DNA of 53,481 nucleotides. Source: Chitinophagales bacterium (GTDB lineage: Bacteria > Bacteroidota > Bacteroidia > Chitinophagales > Chitinophagaceae). A program made the position numbers and the translations under genes. How positions within the stretch are numbered: position 1 is the stretch's first letter; every line of letters starts with the position of its first letter. Shown one piece after another: positions 25,855-33,331 of the stretch. The stretch spans positions 1 to 53,481 of the forward strand of contig JANXQO010000152.1 of NCBI GenBank assembly GCA_025353485.1, in the 5' to 3' direction. The notes below the pieces were generated by a model. The model was not told the origin of the DNA. It did not search any database and worked only from the letters and a program-made list of their open reading frames with translations.

Positions 25855-25885
25855 GTGTCTGACAACTTAAAGTTGTCTGACACCT
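25853..25885. repeat. 33-nt imperfect palindrome at the ndh stop (copy 1 of a two-copy family)
   Basis: Arms AGGTGTCTGACAACTT and AAGTTGTCTGACACCT are joined by one A, with a single mismatched pair (CTG opposite CTG). It fills the 32-base gap between the convergent ndh and helical-repeat genes and could terminate both. A second copy lies in a coding region at 49968-50000. Confidence 0.75.
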
Positions 25886-25886
25886 G

Positions 25887-26399
25887 TTACATCCAGCTCT
25901 CTAAAAGTTTTTGCGCCCTGCTTTTAAAACCTGTGGATTGATAAGGCAATTGTTCATCAATTAAAACTTTTATTTCGGGTATTATTTCGGGATATTTTTT
26001 TGCAAGATTGCCTAAAACTGTAAGTGAAAAAACTTTAACAGCTACCGGTTCGGTTGGTGAAGCAAGGTAACCAAAGCATATCTCCATAATTTCTCCCTGA
26101 TATTTTTCAGGAATTTCTACATGCTGTAAAAGCCTGATCGAATTTCTTTTTACCGCATCATGCAAACCAGGTTTGTGAAGATTTTTTATAAGTTTTTTAA
26201 AATAGTTTTTAATAAATTTTGGATGAGCAACTACACAATAGCTTACCGGCCATGCCGCCCTTTGATTAACACCATACACATCATTGAGAAATAAATTAAA
26301 CATCTCTTCAAATCTTTTTTCAGAATCACCAACCCATTGTACAATTTTATTGCATTGTGCTTTTGAATGTTCCCTTAATAACTCTTCACGTAAATTCAT
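25887..26399 (-). CDS. HEAT-like helical-repeat protein of unknown function
   Basis: A 170-residue soluble protein made of helical pairs. Recognisable units are AVKRNSIRLLQHVEIPEKYQGEIMEI and EPVAVKVFSLTVLGNLAKKYPEIIPEI, which fit the adaptor-like HEAT/ARM pattern. The conserved-looking NDVYGVNQRAAWPVSYC segment near residues 39-55 suggests a family-specific surface. No signal peptide is present, so it is probably cytosolic. It is the last of a minus-strand group with the VOC and DinB genes; the gap to the VOC gene holds a repeat. Confidence 0.7.
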   Translation of the reverse strand: MNLREELLREHSKAQCNKIVQWVGDSEKRFEEMFNLFLNDVYGVNQRAAWPVSYCVVAHPKFIKNYFKKLIKNLHKPGLHDAVKRNSIRLLQHVEIPEKYQGEIMEICFGYLASPTEPVAVKVFSLTVLGNLAKKYPEIIPEIKVLIDEQLPYQSTGFKSRAQKLLESWM

Positions 26400-26420
26400 C
26401 CGTCAATAATTTTAGAATTT

Positions 26421-26456
26421 CTTAAGTCCCCCCTTGGGAAATTTAGGGGGCTTCTC
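26421..26456. repeat. GCCCCCT...GGGGACTT-type repeat over the end of the VOC gene
   Basis: Read on the minus strand: GAGAAGCCCCCTAAATTTCC, then CAAGGGGGGACTTAAG. It supplies the last two codons (Ala-Pro) and the TAA of the VOC protein. The same design occurs at 47318-47354 at the end of the MFS gene, in the same frame (GCC CCC T). Confidence 0.65.
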
Positions 26457-26934
26457 TCAACAGGTCATCCAGATCAAGTGCCTGTGTGTACATTTCGATA
26501 GAGCCATCAGGCTTATGGGGCCATTGCTCTCTTGGCCTGTCCCAATAAAGTTCTACTCCGTTTTGGTCGGGGTCATTAAGATATAAAGCTTCTGATACAC
26601 CATGGTCTGCAACACCGGTTAACGGGTAATCCGCATCCAGCAGGCGTTTATAAGCAACAGCAAGATCTTTTCTTGTTGGATATAAAATAGCAGTATGAAA
26701 TAATCCTGCACTATGTACAGGCGCAGGGGGAGCATTTTTACTGTACCATGTATTTAAACCAATATGATGATGGTAGCCACCTGCAGAAATAAATGCTGCA
26801 TCACTTCCGTACATTGTTATTAATTCAAAGCCAAGAAGGTCGCAATAAAAAGCAAGTGCTCTCTTTAGGTCAGCAACTTTTAAATGTACATGACCAATTC
26901 TTGTTTGCGGTGGTATGGTGTAAGATTGTTCCAT
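26443..26934 (-). CDS. VOC-family (glyoxalase/extradiol dioxygenase fold) protein
   Basis: A 163-residue protein with the paired beta-alpha-beta-beta-beta units of the vicinal oxygen chelate fold. Likely metal ligands are the His in IGHVHLKVADL, the His in GLFHTAIL and the Glu in DQNGVELYWDRP. The sequence resembles the N-terminal half of CatE-like catechol 2,3-dioxygenases (YHHHIGLNTWYSKNAPP), though it is half the length of the two-module enzymes. It may therefore bind a different substrate or dimerise. It lies 12 bases after the DinB-like gene, probably in the same transcript. Confidence 0.85.
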   Translation of the reverse strand: MEQSYTIPPQTRIGHVHLKVADLKRALAFYCDLLGFELITMYGSDAAFISAGGYHHHIGLNTWYSKNAPPAPVHSAGLFHTAILYPTRKDLAVAYKRLLDADYPLTGVADHGVSEALYLNDPDQNGVELYWDRPREQWPHKPDGSIEMYTQALDLDDLLREAP

Positions 26935-26946
26935 AAAAATAATTTA

Positions 26947-27444
26947 TTACATAGGCTCATCAGCAGTAGGCCCATACATTCCCGGCACCGGAACGTTAAG
27001 TAAACGCAGGTACACACTCAATTGTGCACGGTGATGAATAAGATGATTCATTGCCATAGAACGGATAACAGCAATCTTTGGTATTTCAAAAAATATTTTT
27101 TCACCACTTCGTAATTTCCATTTTTGCATAAATACATCATCGGTGGCTTTTAGTAATTCCGCTTTTGCTTTGGCAAGATTGTCCTCAAATATTTGCATTA
27201 ATTCTGATGATGTTGCAGCAATCACTGGTTTATCATTTACGCCTGCTAAATCGTATTCAGTGGTAGTAAGTGAACGTGTAAGCCAGTGAGTAATCTCTGC
27301 AACATGAGATGCAAGGCTGCCCAACGTAGTAGATTTCTCATGAGGCTTCCATCCAAAATGTTCTTCAGGAACTCTTTGTAACATTTTTCTTGTATTGGAA
27401 GATTCCTGTTCCAGCTCCTGCAATAAAGATTGATTCAATGCCAT
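26947..27444 (-). CDS. DinB-family four-helix protein, probable metal-dependent transferase
   Basis: A 165-residue four-helix bundle with the DinB His triad: the His in LASHVAEITHWL and the two His in NHLIHHRAQLSVYLRLL, which normally bind a divalent metal. Relatives are thiol-dependent transferases using bacillithiol or other low-molecular thiols, or are induced by damage; the specific reaction here is unknown. The end PVPGMYGPTADEPM is typical of this Bacteroidota subgroup. It heads the small group with the VOC and helical-repeat genes. Confidence 0.85.
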   Translation of the reverse strand: MALNQSLLQELEQESSNTRKMLQRVPEEHFGWKPHEKSTTLGSLASHVAEITHWLTRSLTTTEYDLAGVNDKPVIAATSSELMQIFEDNLAKAKAELLKATDDVFMQKWKLRSGEKIFFEIPKIAVIRSMAMNHLIHHRAQLSVYLRLLNVPVPGMYGPTADEPM

Positions 27445-27540
27445 AGTTATAATTTACAAAATTGAAAGATACAATGGTACAAAGATTCAAATAATTTCAT
27501 TATTGTAGCCTCGTATTCCTGTTTTCAATATTTTTGAAAG

Positions 27541-28140
27541 ATGATTAATGAAAATAATTTTTTTGATACAGAGATTCTTCTTGAAAATGAAAGAGCAAGG
27601 CTAACGTCTTTAAAAGCTGATGATATTGATGAGCTTGATAAAGTTGCCTACGAGCCATCAATTTGGCAATTGGGAATGAGTAATATAAAAGAACAAAAAG
27701 ACCTGGAAGAATATATTGACATTGCCTTAAAAGAAAAGACAACAAAAATATCTTATCCCTTTTTAATTTTTGATAAGCAAACAAACTCTGTTGCAGGCAG
27801 TACACGATATGCAAATATTTCTTTTCAGCATAAAAAGCTTGAGATAGGGTGGACGTGGATACACCCTAAACATCAGGGAACAGGATTAAATAAAGCCTGC
27901 AAATTTTTATTACTGCAGTATGCTTTTGAACAACTTAAGTTTAACCGTGTTGAATTAAAAACTGATGTTTTAAACCGGCAATCGCAAAAAGCAATGCGTA
28001 AGATCGGCGCAAAAGAAGAAGGTATTTTTCGCTGTCACTCTATAACATCTTCGGGTAGAATAAGAGATACGATTTTTTTCAGTATAATTAATAATGAATG
28101 GAAAGAAATAAAAACATCAATATTTAGAGATGTTGTGTAG
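27541..28140 (+). CDS. GNAT-family N-acetyltransferase (RimJ/RimL-like)
   Basis: Transfers an acetyl group from acetyl-CoA to an amine. It is 199 residues with the RimJ/RimL layout: ERARLTSLKADDIDEL at the start, a central EIGWTWIHPKHQGTGLNKACKFL carrying the CoA pyrophosphate loop (QGTGLN), then VELKTDVLNRQSQKAMRKIGAKEEG as the last conserved helix. The substrate is unknown; protein N-termini or small amines are both possible. A TAnnTTTG word at 27529-27536 ends only five bases before the ATG, which would imply a leaderless message if real. Confidence 0.9.
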   Translation: MINENNFFDTEILLENERARLTSLKADDIDELDKVAYEPSIWQLGMSNIKEQKDLEEYIDIALKEKTTKISYPFLIFDKQTNSVAGSTRYANISFQHKKLEIGWTWIHPKHQGTGLNKACKFLLLQYAFEQLKFNRVELKTDVLNRQSQKAMRKIGAKEEGIFRCHSITSSGRIRDTIFFSIINNEWKEIKTSIFRDVV

Positions 28141-28277
28141 AAATTTTTCTTTTTATAAAAAAGAAACAATAGCTTAGCCATCCAAATCCTCCGAAAACTA
28201 ACTGCTTTTATTTTATATTGAATTTCATCTGCTGGTTTATTTCTTTATTAATTATTATAAAATCAAACTCACACAAA

Positions 28278-28823
28278 ATGAAAAAATTAATTTTTGCCGC
28301 TGCCGTGCTTTGTTTCTTTGCTTCCTGTAAAGACTCAGGCACAACCGGCACAACAGACAATTCTCCAAACGAGAAAAATTTAGTAAATAACAAAAAGGTT
28401 TATAAAGCAATTGAAACAGGAGATGCAGCTACTTTGGACAGCCTTATTGCAAGCGATGCTGTTGATCACCAGGGCCCCAACGGAATGGATATAAAAGGTA
28501 AGGACAGTGTACGGCACATGCTGGCAGACATGCACAATCATGTAAAAGATTTTAAGCTTGAAATTATTGCAGATGCAGCTAACGGGGATTATATTTTTAC
28601 TCTGGCTAACATCTCCGGTACAATGAATGATGCATCTATGGGAATGCCTGCAGGAAGCAAAATGGATGAGAAAGGTGTAGATGTTATAAAACTTAAAGAT
28701 GGGAAAATGGTTGAGCACTGGGGATTTGTAGATCCTGCTGCAATGATGAAACACATGCAATCAATGCCTATGAATGATAAGATGGATAAAAATGAGGACA
28801 TGAAAGATAGTATGAAAAAGTAA
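28278..28823 (+). CDS. NTF2/SnoaL-like lipoprotein
   Basis: Exported lipoprotein with Cys17 in FFASCKDSG, followed by a linker and one cone-shaped NTF2/SnoaL-like domain: VYKAIETGDAATLDSLIASDAVDHQGPNG, KGKDSVRHMLADMH, and GVDVIKLKDGKMVEHWGFVDP. In cytosolic relatives this fold makes ester cyclases and isomerases; the secreted version is of unknown function. The tail is unusually rich in Met, Asp and Lys (MKHMQSMPMNDKMDKNEDM), which might bind metal. I use the ATG at 28278, where the signal peptide begins; the frame extends 60 bases upstream without biological sense. Confidence 0.82.
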   Translation: MKKLIFAAAVLCFFASCKDSGTTGTTDNSPNEKNLVNNKKVYKAIETGDAATLDSLIASDAVDHQGPNGMDIKGKDSVRHMLADMHNHVKDFKLEIIADAANGDYIFTLANISGTMNDASMGMPAGSKMDEKGVDVIKLKDGKMVEHWGFVDPAAMMKHMQSMPMNDKMDKNEDMKDSMKK

Positions 28824-28878
28824 ATAAAAATATTACAACTATAGAAAACCAAACCAACCATAGAAAATAATCAAAATT

Positions 28879-28907
28879 AAAAGTCCCGAAAAACCTTCGG
28901 GACTTTT
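28879..28907. terminator. Bidirectional terminator between the NTF2-like gene and rnpB
   Basis: Stem AAAAGTCCCGAA/TTCGGGACTTTT with an AAACC loop, A/T runs on both flanks. It serves the lipoprotein gene on the plus strand and RNase P RNA on the minus strand, whose 3' end is about ten bases away. Confidence 0.8.
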
Positions 28908-28916
28908 AAATTAAAT

Positions 28917-29363
28917 TACTACAAACCTGTAAGCCGGATTCTGTTTCCCGCAATTGCGGCACGGTTATCATTTATCTTGCTGTTACATTACTGCAACAAT
29001 CTTGCTGCCTACCCTTCCCGATACATCGAATGACGATAGTAAGCGAGCAGTTTACCTTGCTCAACAGTTGAAATAAATTCTTCTGTTGAACAAATCAGGA
29101 TATACGTGACATTGCAGCACACAAGGTTTACCCAAAAATATTGTTACCAATATTATTCGTGAGCTCTTACCTCACGTTTTCACCCTTACACCTTTCTCCC
29201 TCTCCACTTGTGGAGAGGGTCGGGGTGAGGTTATTTTCTGTGGCACTATCTTCCCAATTAAAAATTGAGACCGGCTGTTAACCGGTGTGTTGCTCTATGC
29301 TGTCCGGACTTTCCTCACCATCCTTAGCAAAGCTGAGGATGAAGCGATAACCCGGTTTGTAGC
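28917..29363 (-). ncRNA. rnpB: RNase P RNA (bacterial type A)
   Basis: Catalytic RNA that matures tRNA 5' ends. Conserved segments read in order on the minus strand: GGTGAGGAAAGTCCGGACAG near 29300, ATAGTGCCACAGAAAATAAC near 29240, GTAAGGGTGAAAACGTGAGG near 29180, GGTAAACC near 29125, GGGTAGGCAGC near 29010 and ACAGAATCCGGCTTAC near 28940. Helix P1 closes as CTACAAACC (29363-29355) with GGTTTGTAG (28929-28921). At about 447 nt it is longer than the E. coli RNA (377). Part of the excess is the P12 region, which contains a palindromic repeat. A -7 word lies directly upstream. Confidence 0.95.
29195..29234. repeat. Palindromic repeat forming the P12 region of RNase P RNA
   Basis: Read on the minus strand: CCTCACCCCGA, then CCCTCTCCAC paired with GTGGAGAGGG (29219-29198, perfect 10-bp arms with a two-base centre). 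The order CCTCACCC-spacer-CCCTCTCC-GGAGAGGG is the same as in the intergenic copies at 40224-40258 and 42279-42315, so the helix appears to be an inserted member of that family. Confidence 0.7.
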
Positions 29364-29367
29364 AAAG

Positions 29368-29375
29368 CAAAGTTA
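29368..29375 (-). promoter_or_regulatory. -7 element (TAACTTTG) of rnpB
   Basis: Perfect TAnnTTTG on the minus strand, ending about five bases before the predicted 5' end of RNase P RNA, as expected for a Bacteroidota promoter. Confidence 0.65.
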
Positions 29376-29530
29376 GGTTAAGATAAGCTGAAATTTGTGC
29401 GGCTTTACGCAATAGATTATTTTAGAGTTAAGTAAACAAAGGGTAAGCGTAATTTTAAAAGCAAACATAAAAACTAAAAATTTTGAAAACGCAGGATGAT
29501 AAAAAATTAGATAACCCTGTTTAATATTCA

Positions 29531-30163
29531 TTGTCTGAGTGTCATCAAAATTTTGCTGTTGATTATAACAATATAAAATTTTATCATCCTGATTATTGTC
29601 CGTTTGGTGGCTTTGCAAAAATGCTGGGTATTTCAAATTATATTTATGAATATTCATTGTTGGTTGAAAATTTTTTTATAGTTGGCGATAAACCTGAACT
29701 CTCAAACCTGGTAAAATTAAAAGACGAAATAATGTGTCTTCAAATGATTATCAAAGAGAGAATTAATATAGAAATAAAAGAAAAGATTGTAGAACTAACC
29801 AATGCAAATACTGATGCCTTATATCAATTAGTTAATTTGGTGCAACCCGGCTATTTTAAAAAGAAGACAGCCTTATTAGGATGCTATTTTGGAATTTTTA
29901 AAAATGAGCAACTTATAGCAGTTACCGGAGAGCGTATGAAAATGAATGATTTTATTGAAGTAAGTGCAGTTGTTACACACCCCGGTTATACAGGAAAAGG
30001 ATATGCCAAACAATTAATTGCCCATACAGTAAATAATATTCTTAATCAAAATAAAATACCTTATTTACATGTAATTGAAAAAAATAGCGGCCCATTAAAA
30101 TTGTACGAAAACCTGGGATTTAAAACAAGAAGAAAAATTAGCTTCTGGAACATAACAAAATAA
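29531..30163 (+). CDS. GNAT-family acetyltransferase (FR47-like) with an in-frame stop near its natural start
   Basis: Acetyl-CoA-dependent acetyltransferase of the FR47-like group. The C-terminal GNAT core is intact: FIEVSAVVTHPGYTGKGYAKQL carries the CoA loop, and HVIEKNSGPLKLYENLGFKTRR the last helix. The only start after the last stop is a TTG at 29531. In the same frame, codons from 29483 read KTQDDKKLDNPV, then TAA at 29522, then YSLSECHQNFA. From memory relatives open with LDNPVW.SL..H..FA, so the stop replaces a Trp. The gene may be recently inactivated, start late at TTG, or be misread at this point. Confidence 0.7.
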   Translation: MSECHQNFAVDYNNIKFYHPDYCPFGGFAKMLGISNYIYEYSLLVENFFIVGDKPELSNLVKLKDEIMCLQMIIKERINIEIKEKIVELTNANTDALYQLVNLVQPGYFKKKTALLGCYFGIFKNEQLIAVTGERMKMNDFIEVSAVVTHPGYTGKGYAKQLIAHTVNNILNQNKIPYLHVIEKNSGPLKLYENLGFKTRRKISFWNITK

Positions 30164-30221
30164 AACCTTGCTAACCAATTATAGCACGCTATGGAAAAAA
30201 GACAGAATTAAAAAAGTATCA

Positions 30222-30749
30222 TCAATTAACCATAAAACTCACCTGCAGATTTCCCCAGAGTAACATTATTTCCCCGGAATGATTGATCTTGAAAGCCATT
30301 ACTTCTGTGGGTGTGGAAACGGTGGTTACTTTTGCTTTTATTCTAAGTACATCATCCGCTTCTTTATAACTAAAAGCGCCCCACTGGTTCCATGTTTTAT
30401 TAAAGATAACTGTACAATCATTTCCATTAAATAAAGTGAACAATCCGTATTTGCCAGCAGGTAATTTTTTCCCATCAATAGTAAGTGTTCTGTCAGTTTC
30501 AAATACCGTTGCTTCATTTGCTCCTGTACGCCACACTTTGTTATCCAGTGGTTCAAGGTCTTTGCCAATTGTTCTTCCTTTTACTGATGGCTGACTGTAC
30601 TCAATAGAAATGGTGGCGCCTCTTTTAATATTTTGAGTAATTGTTGAAGGCGGGCTTGGCCGTTTAGTTTTATCATCTCCCTGAGCGAATGATTGAAGTG
30701 ATACTGATGTGCAAATGATAATTAATGTGATGGTGAATATTTTTTTCAT
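30222..30749 (-). CDS. DUF2911 secreted protein
   Basis: A 175-residue periplasmic protein with a signal peptide ending SLQSFAQ (residue 22). It shows the DUF2911 hallmarks: RPSPPSTITQNI, ISIEYSQPSVKGRTI, VWRTGANEATVFETDRTLTIDGKKLPAGKYGLFT and TWNQWGAFSYKEADDVLR. The family is widespread in Bacteroidota and has no known function. It is transcribed divergently from the patatin gene. An inverted repeat at 30772-30793 overlaps a weak -7-like word and could be an operator. Confidence 0.88.
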   Translation of the reverse strand: MKKIFTITLIIICTSVSLQSFAQGDDKTKRPSPPSTITQNIKRGATISIEYSQPSVKGRTIGKDLEPLDNKVWRTGANEATVFETDRTLTIDGKKLPAGKYGLFTLFNGNDCTVIFNKTWNQWGAFSYKEADDVLRIKAKVTTVSTPTEVMAFKINHSGEIMLLWGNLQVSFMVN

Positions 30750-30771
30750 TGTCGTAATTTTATTTTTTTAT

Positions 30772-30793
30772 TTATTGTTAAAGATAACAATAA
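30772..30793. promoter_or_regulatory. Inverted repeat TTATTGTTA-N4-TAACAATAA upstream of the DUF2911 gene
   Basis: Perfect 9-bp arms and a 4-base centre. On the minus strand it contains TATCTTTA, one base from TAnnTTTG. It could be an operator overlapping the promoter of the DUF2911 gene; AT-rich chance symmetry is possible. Confidence 0.3.
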
Positions 30794-30921
30794 GAATTTT
30801 ACATATTGAACCGATGATCATATTTTACAGCAATAAAGGTTAGATGTTATATTGATACTGATTTTATGTTGTATATTATCAGGGCATAATAAAGCAAAGG
30901 ATTATATAATTAATTACGGCT

Positions 30922-33141
30922 ATGAAGACATTTGTTCAAAATCTTTATTATTCATTCCCAATACAGCTATTGCTTCTTCATTTTCGTAAAGCCCAGGTAT
31001 TGCTTATTTTCTGGTTCATTCTTTTTTTAACGGTAACCGGAAATTTTATGAAAATATTCGGGGCCAATGCATTGTTTCTTGCTCCTGAATACCTGGGGAA
31101 TGTAAATGCTGCAAGCGCTGCTATTACAGGTGTTGCAACCGGCGTGTTTATCATGAGCTGGAATATCACAACTTTTATTCTGCATAGTCAGCGCTTTCGA
31201 TTTTTGGCAACTAACTCAAAACCATTTTTAAAATATTGCGTTAACAATTCCATTATTCCTATCTGTTTTTTACTGGTTTATTTTTTTGAAGCGCTGTCGT
31301 TTGACAGGAAAATGGAACTTATTCCTTTGGTAGAATTTATGGCAATTGCTGCTGGTTTTGCAGGCGGTTTTTTTTTATTGGTAGCTGTTTCGTTTGTATA
31401 TTTTTTTACCGCAGACAGAACAATTGTGAGAACATTTACACCTGATATTACTGTTTTTGAAAAGCAAAAAAAATATCGCATACACAGAGGCGCTTATGCT
31501 GAAAATAATTTTGGTTTACCTGTGGGTTATTATTTAACTACCCGGTTCAGGTTTATTAAAGCCAGAAAGGTAGGGCATTACAGCCAGCAGTTTTTGGACA
31601 CTATTTTTAAGCGACATCATTTTTCTGCGATGCTAACTTTACTGCTGTCTTTTATTTTTATGATATTTATCGGCTTTTATCTTGATAATAAAATTTTCCA
31701 GGTTCCTGCTGCTGCAAGTGTTCTCATTCTGTTTGCATTGCTCATGTCAGTAATTGGTGCCCTCACTTATTTTCTCAGAAGCTGGAGTATATTGTTTGTT
31801 GTTTTTCTTTTTATTGTTCTCAATGTTCTTTATGTATATGATGTTATTGATCCCCGCAATAAAGCATTCGGTCTCAATTATACCAATTCTTCAAGACCTG
31901 AATATTCGTTGCAGAGTCTTAAAACAATGAATACACCGGAAAAAATTGAAGCCGATAAAAATAATATGCTGGATATTCTTAACCGCTGGAAACAAAAGCA
32001 GGGGGAAGATAAACCTGTGATGATCGTTTTTAATTTTAGCGGCGGCGGTGTAAGAAGCGCAGCTTTTGCAATGAACATTTTGCAGGAGCTGGATAGTATG
32101 AGCCGGGGAACAATAATGAAAAAAACAGTTCTTATCAGTGGCGCTTCCGGCGGAATGCTGGCTGCTGCTTACTTTCGTGAACTGGCAAGGTTAAAGTCTG
32201 ACGGAGAAAATATTAACCTGCAAAATAAAATGTATGTTGATGATATTTCTCAGGATCTGCTTAACCCCGTATTTTCTTCAATGATTGCGAGAGACCTTCT
32301 CTCCCCTGTTCAAAAATTTTCTGTAGGAAAATATAAATACACTAAAGACAGGGGATATGCATTTGAACAAAAATTAAATGATAACACACATCATATTCTT
32401 GATAAAAATATTGGCTTTTTCAAGGGTGAAGAAAGAAATGCACATGTACCATTGATGATATTAAATTCAGTGATAACAAAAGATCTTAGAAAACTAATGG
32501 TATGCACACAGCCGCTTAGCTTTATGATGCAGTCAACATTTACTGACAGCACTTCAAAAATAAGTGGCCCGGATGCTGTTGATTTTGGGGCCATGTTTAA
32601 AGATGCAGATCCGATGAATCTGCGTTTTCTTACTGCGCTAAGAATGAACGCAACCTATCCCTATATTTTGCCCAATGTATGGCTTCCTTCCAATCCTGTA
32701 ATTGATGTAATGGATGCAGGCCTCAGGGATAATTACGGGCAGGAAACATCGCTTCGCTTTATACATGTGTTTAACGATTGGATAAAAAAAAATACACGTG
32801 GAGTATTAATTATTCAGGTAAGATCAAGGCAAAAAGGAAGCTGGGATAATACTTCTGTAAATGGCGATATTACAGGGATTATTACAAAACCATTTACTAT
32901 GTTGCAAACTAACTGGTTCATGCTGCAGGATTATTTCCAGGATGATGAGATAACGTATGCGCAAAATTTTTTAGACAGTAATTTTCATCGTGTAGCATTT
33001 ATGTATATACCTGAAAAAGAAGAACGCGGCGCAACCATTAATTTTCATTTAACTGCCCGTGAAAAAAGTGAAGTGATCTCTTCATTAAAAAGAAAAAATA
33101 ATGTGGAGGCTCTTGAACAGGTAGTGAGATATTTAAAATAG
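30922..33141 (+). CDS. Patatin-like phospholipase with an N-terminal multi-pass membrane domain
   Basis: A 739-residue protein joining a membrane domain to a patatin lipase domain. The first 310 residues have about seven hydrophobic segments, for example near 27-45, 64-82, 110-125, 140-160, 236-255, 260-285 and 290-305. The patatin domain follows: oxyanion loop FNFSGGGVRSAAFAMN near 370-385, nucleophile elbow GASGG with Ser409, and the dyad Asp598 in DAGLRDN (DxG motif). It should hydrolyse acyl esters at the inner membrane face, probably phospholipids. The fusion is unusual compared with soluble or outer-membrane patatins. It is monocistronic. Confidence 0.88.
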   Translation: MKTFVQNLYYSFPIQLLLLHFRKAQVLLIFWFILFLTVTGNFMKIFGANALFLAPEYLGNVNAASAAITGVATGVFIMSWNITTFILHSQRFRFLATNSKPFLKYCVNNSIIPICFLLVYFFEALSFDRKMELIPLVEFMAIAAGFAGGFFLLVAVSFVYFFTADRTIVRTFTPDITVFEKQKKYRIHRGAYAENNFGLPVGYYLTTRFRFIKARKVGHYSQQFLDTIFKRHHFSAMLTLLLSFIFMIFIGFYLDNKIFQVPAAASVLILFALLMSVIGALTYFLRSWSILFVVFLFIVLNVLYVYDVIDPRNKAFGLNYTNSSRPEYSLQSLKTMNTPEKIEADKNNMLDILNRWKQKQGEDKPVMIVFNFSGGGVRSAAFAMNILQELDSMSRGTIMKKTVLISGASGGMLAAAYFRELARLKSDGENINLQNKMYVDDISQDLLNPVFSSMIARDLLSPVQKFSVGKYKYTKDRGYAFEQKLNDNTHHILDKNIGFFKGEERNAHVPLMILNSVITKDLRKLMVCTQPLSFMMQSTFTDSTSKISGPDAVDFGAMFKDADPMNLRFLTALRMNATYPYILPNVWLPSNPVIDVMDAGLRDNYGQETSLRFIHVFNDWIKKNTRGVLIIQVRSRQKGSWDNTSVNGDITGIITKPFTMLQTNWFMLQDYFQDDEITYAQNFLDSNFHRVAFMYIPEKEERGATINFHLTAREKSEVISSLKRKNNVEALEQVVRYLK

Positions 33142-33307
33142 AATAAAAAATTTTGGTTACGGACATTTGTTTTTTATAGCATCATTGTTGTGTCACTCAC
33201 TTGTACCGCATAACAATGTGCAACAAGTTTATATCATGCTAATTGGATGAAAATATGAAATAGTTTATTTAATGTAATCAAACAAAATTAGTTTATCGCA
33301 AAACTTC

Positions 33308-33315
33308 TAAATTTG
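33308..33315 (+). promoter_or_regulatory. Candidate -7 element (TAAATTTG) for the methyltransferase gene
   Basis: Perfect TAnnTTTG word ending 17 bases before the TTG start codon at 33332. Confidence 0.45.
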
Positions 33316-33331
33316 TAAACAAACAAGATAA

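Noticed and set aside
28380-28760. 126-codon minus-strand frame opposite the NTF2-like lipoprotein
   Set aside because: Antisense shadow with no signal or domain pattern; the plus strand has a clear lipobox and fold.
29195-29234. A CRISPR repeat or array
   Set aside because: No evenly spaced direct repeats with unique spacers occur here or anywhere in the window; these are dispersed single palindromes.
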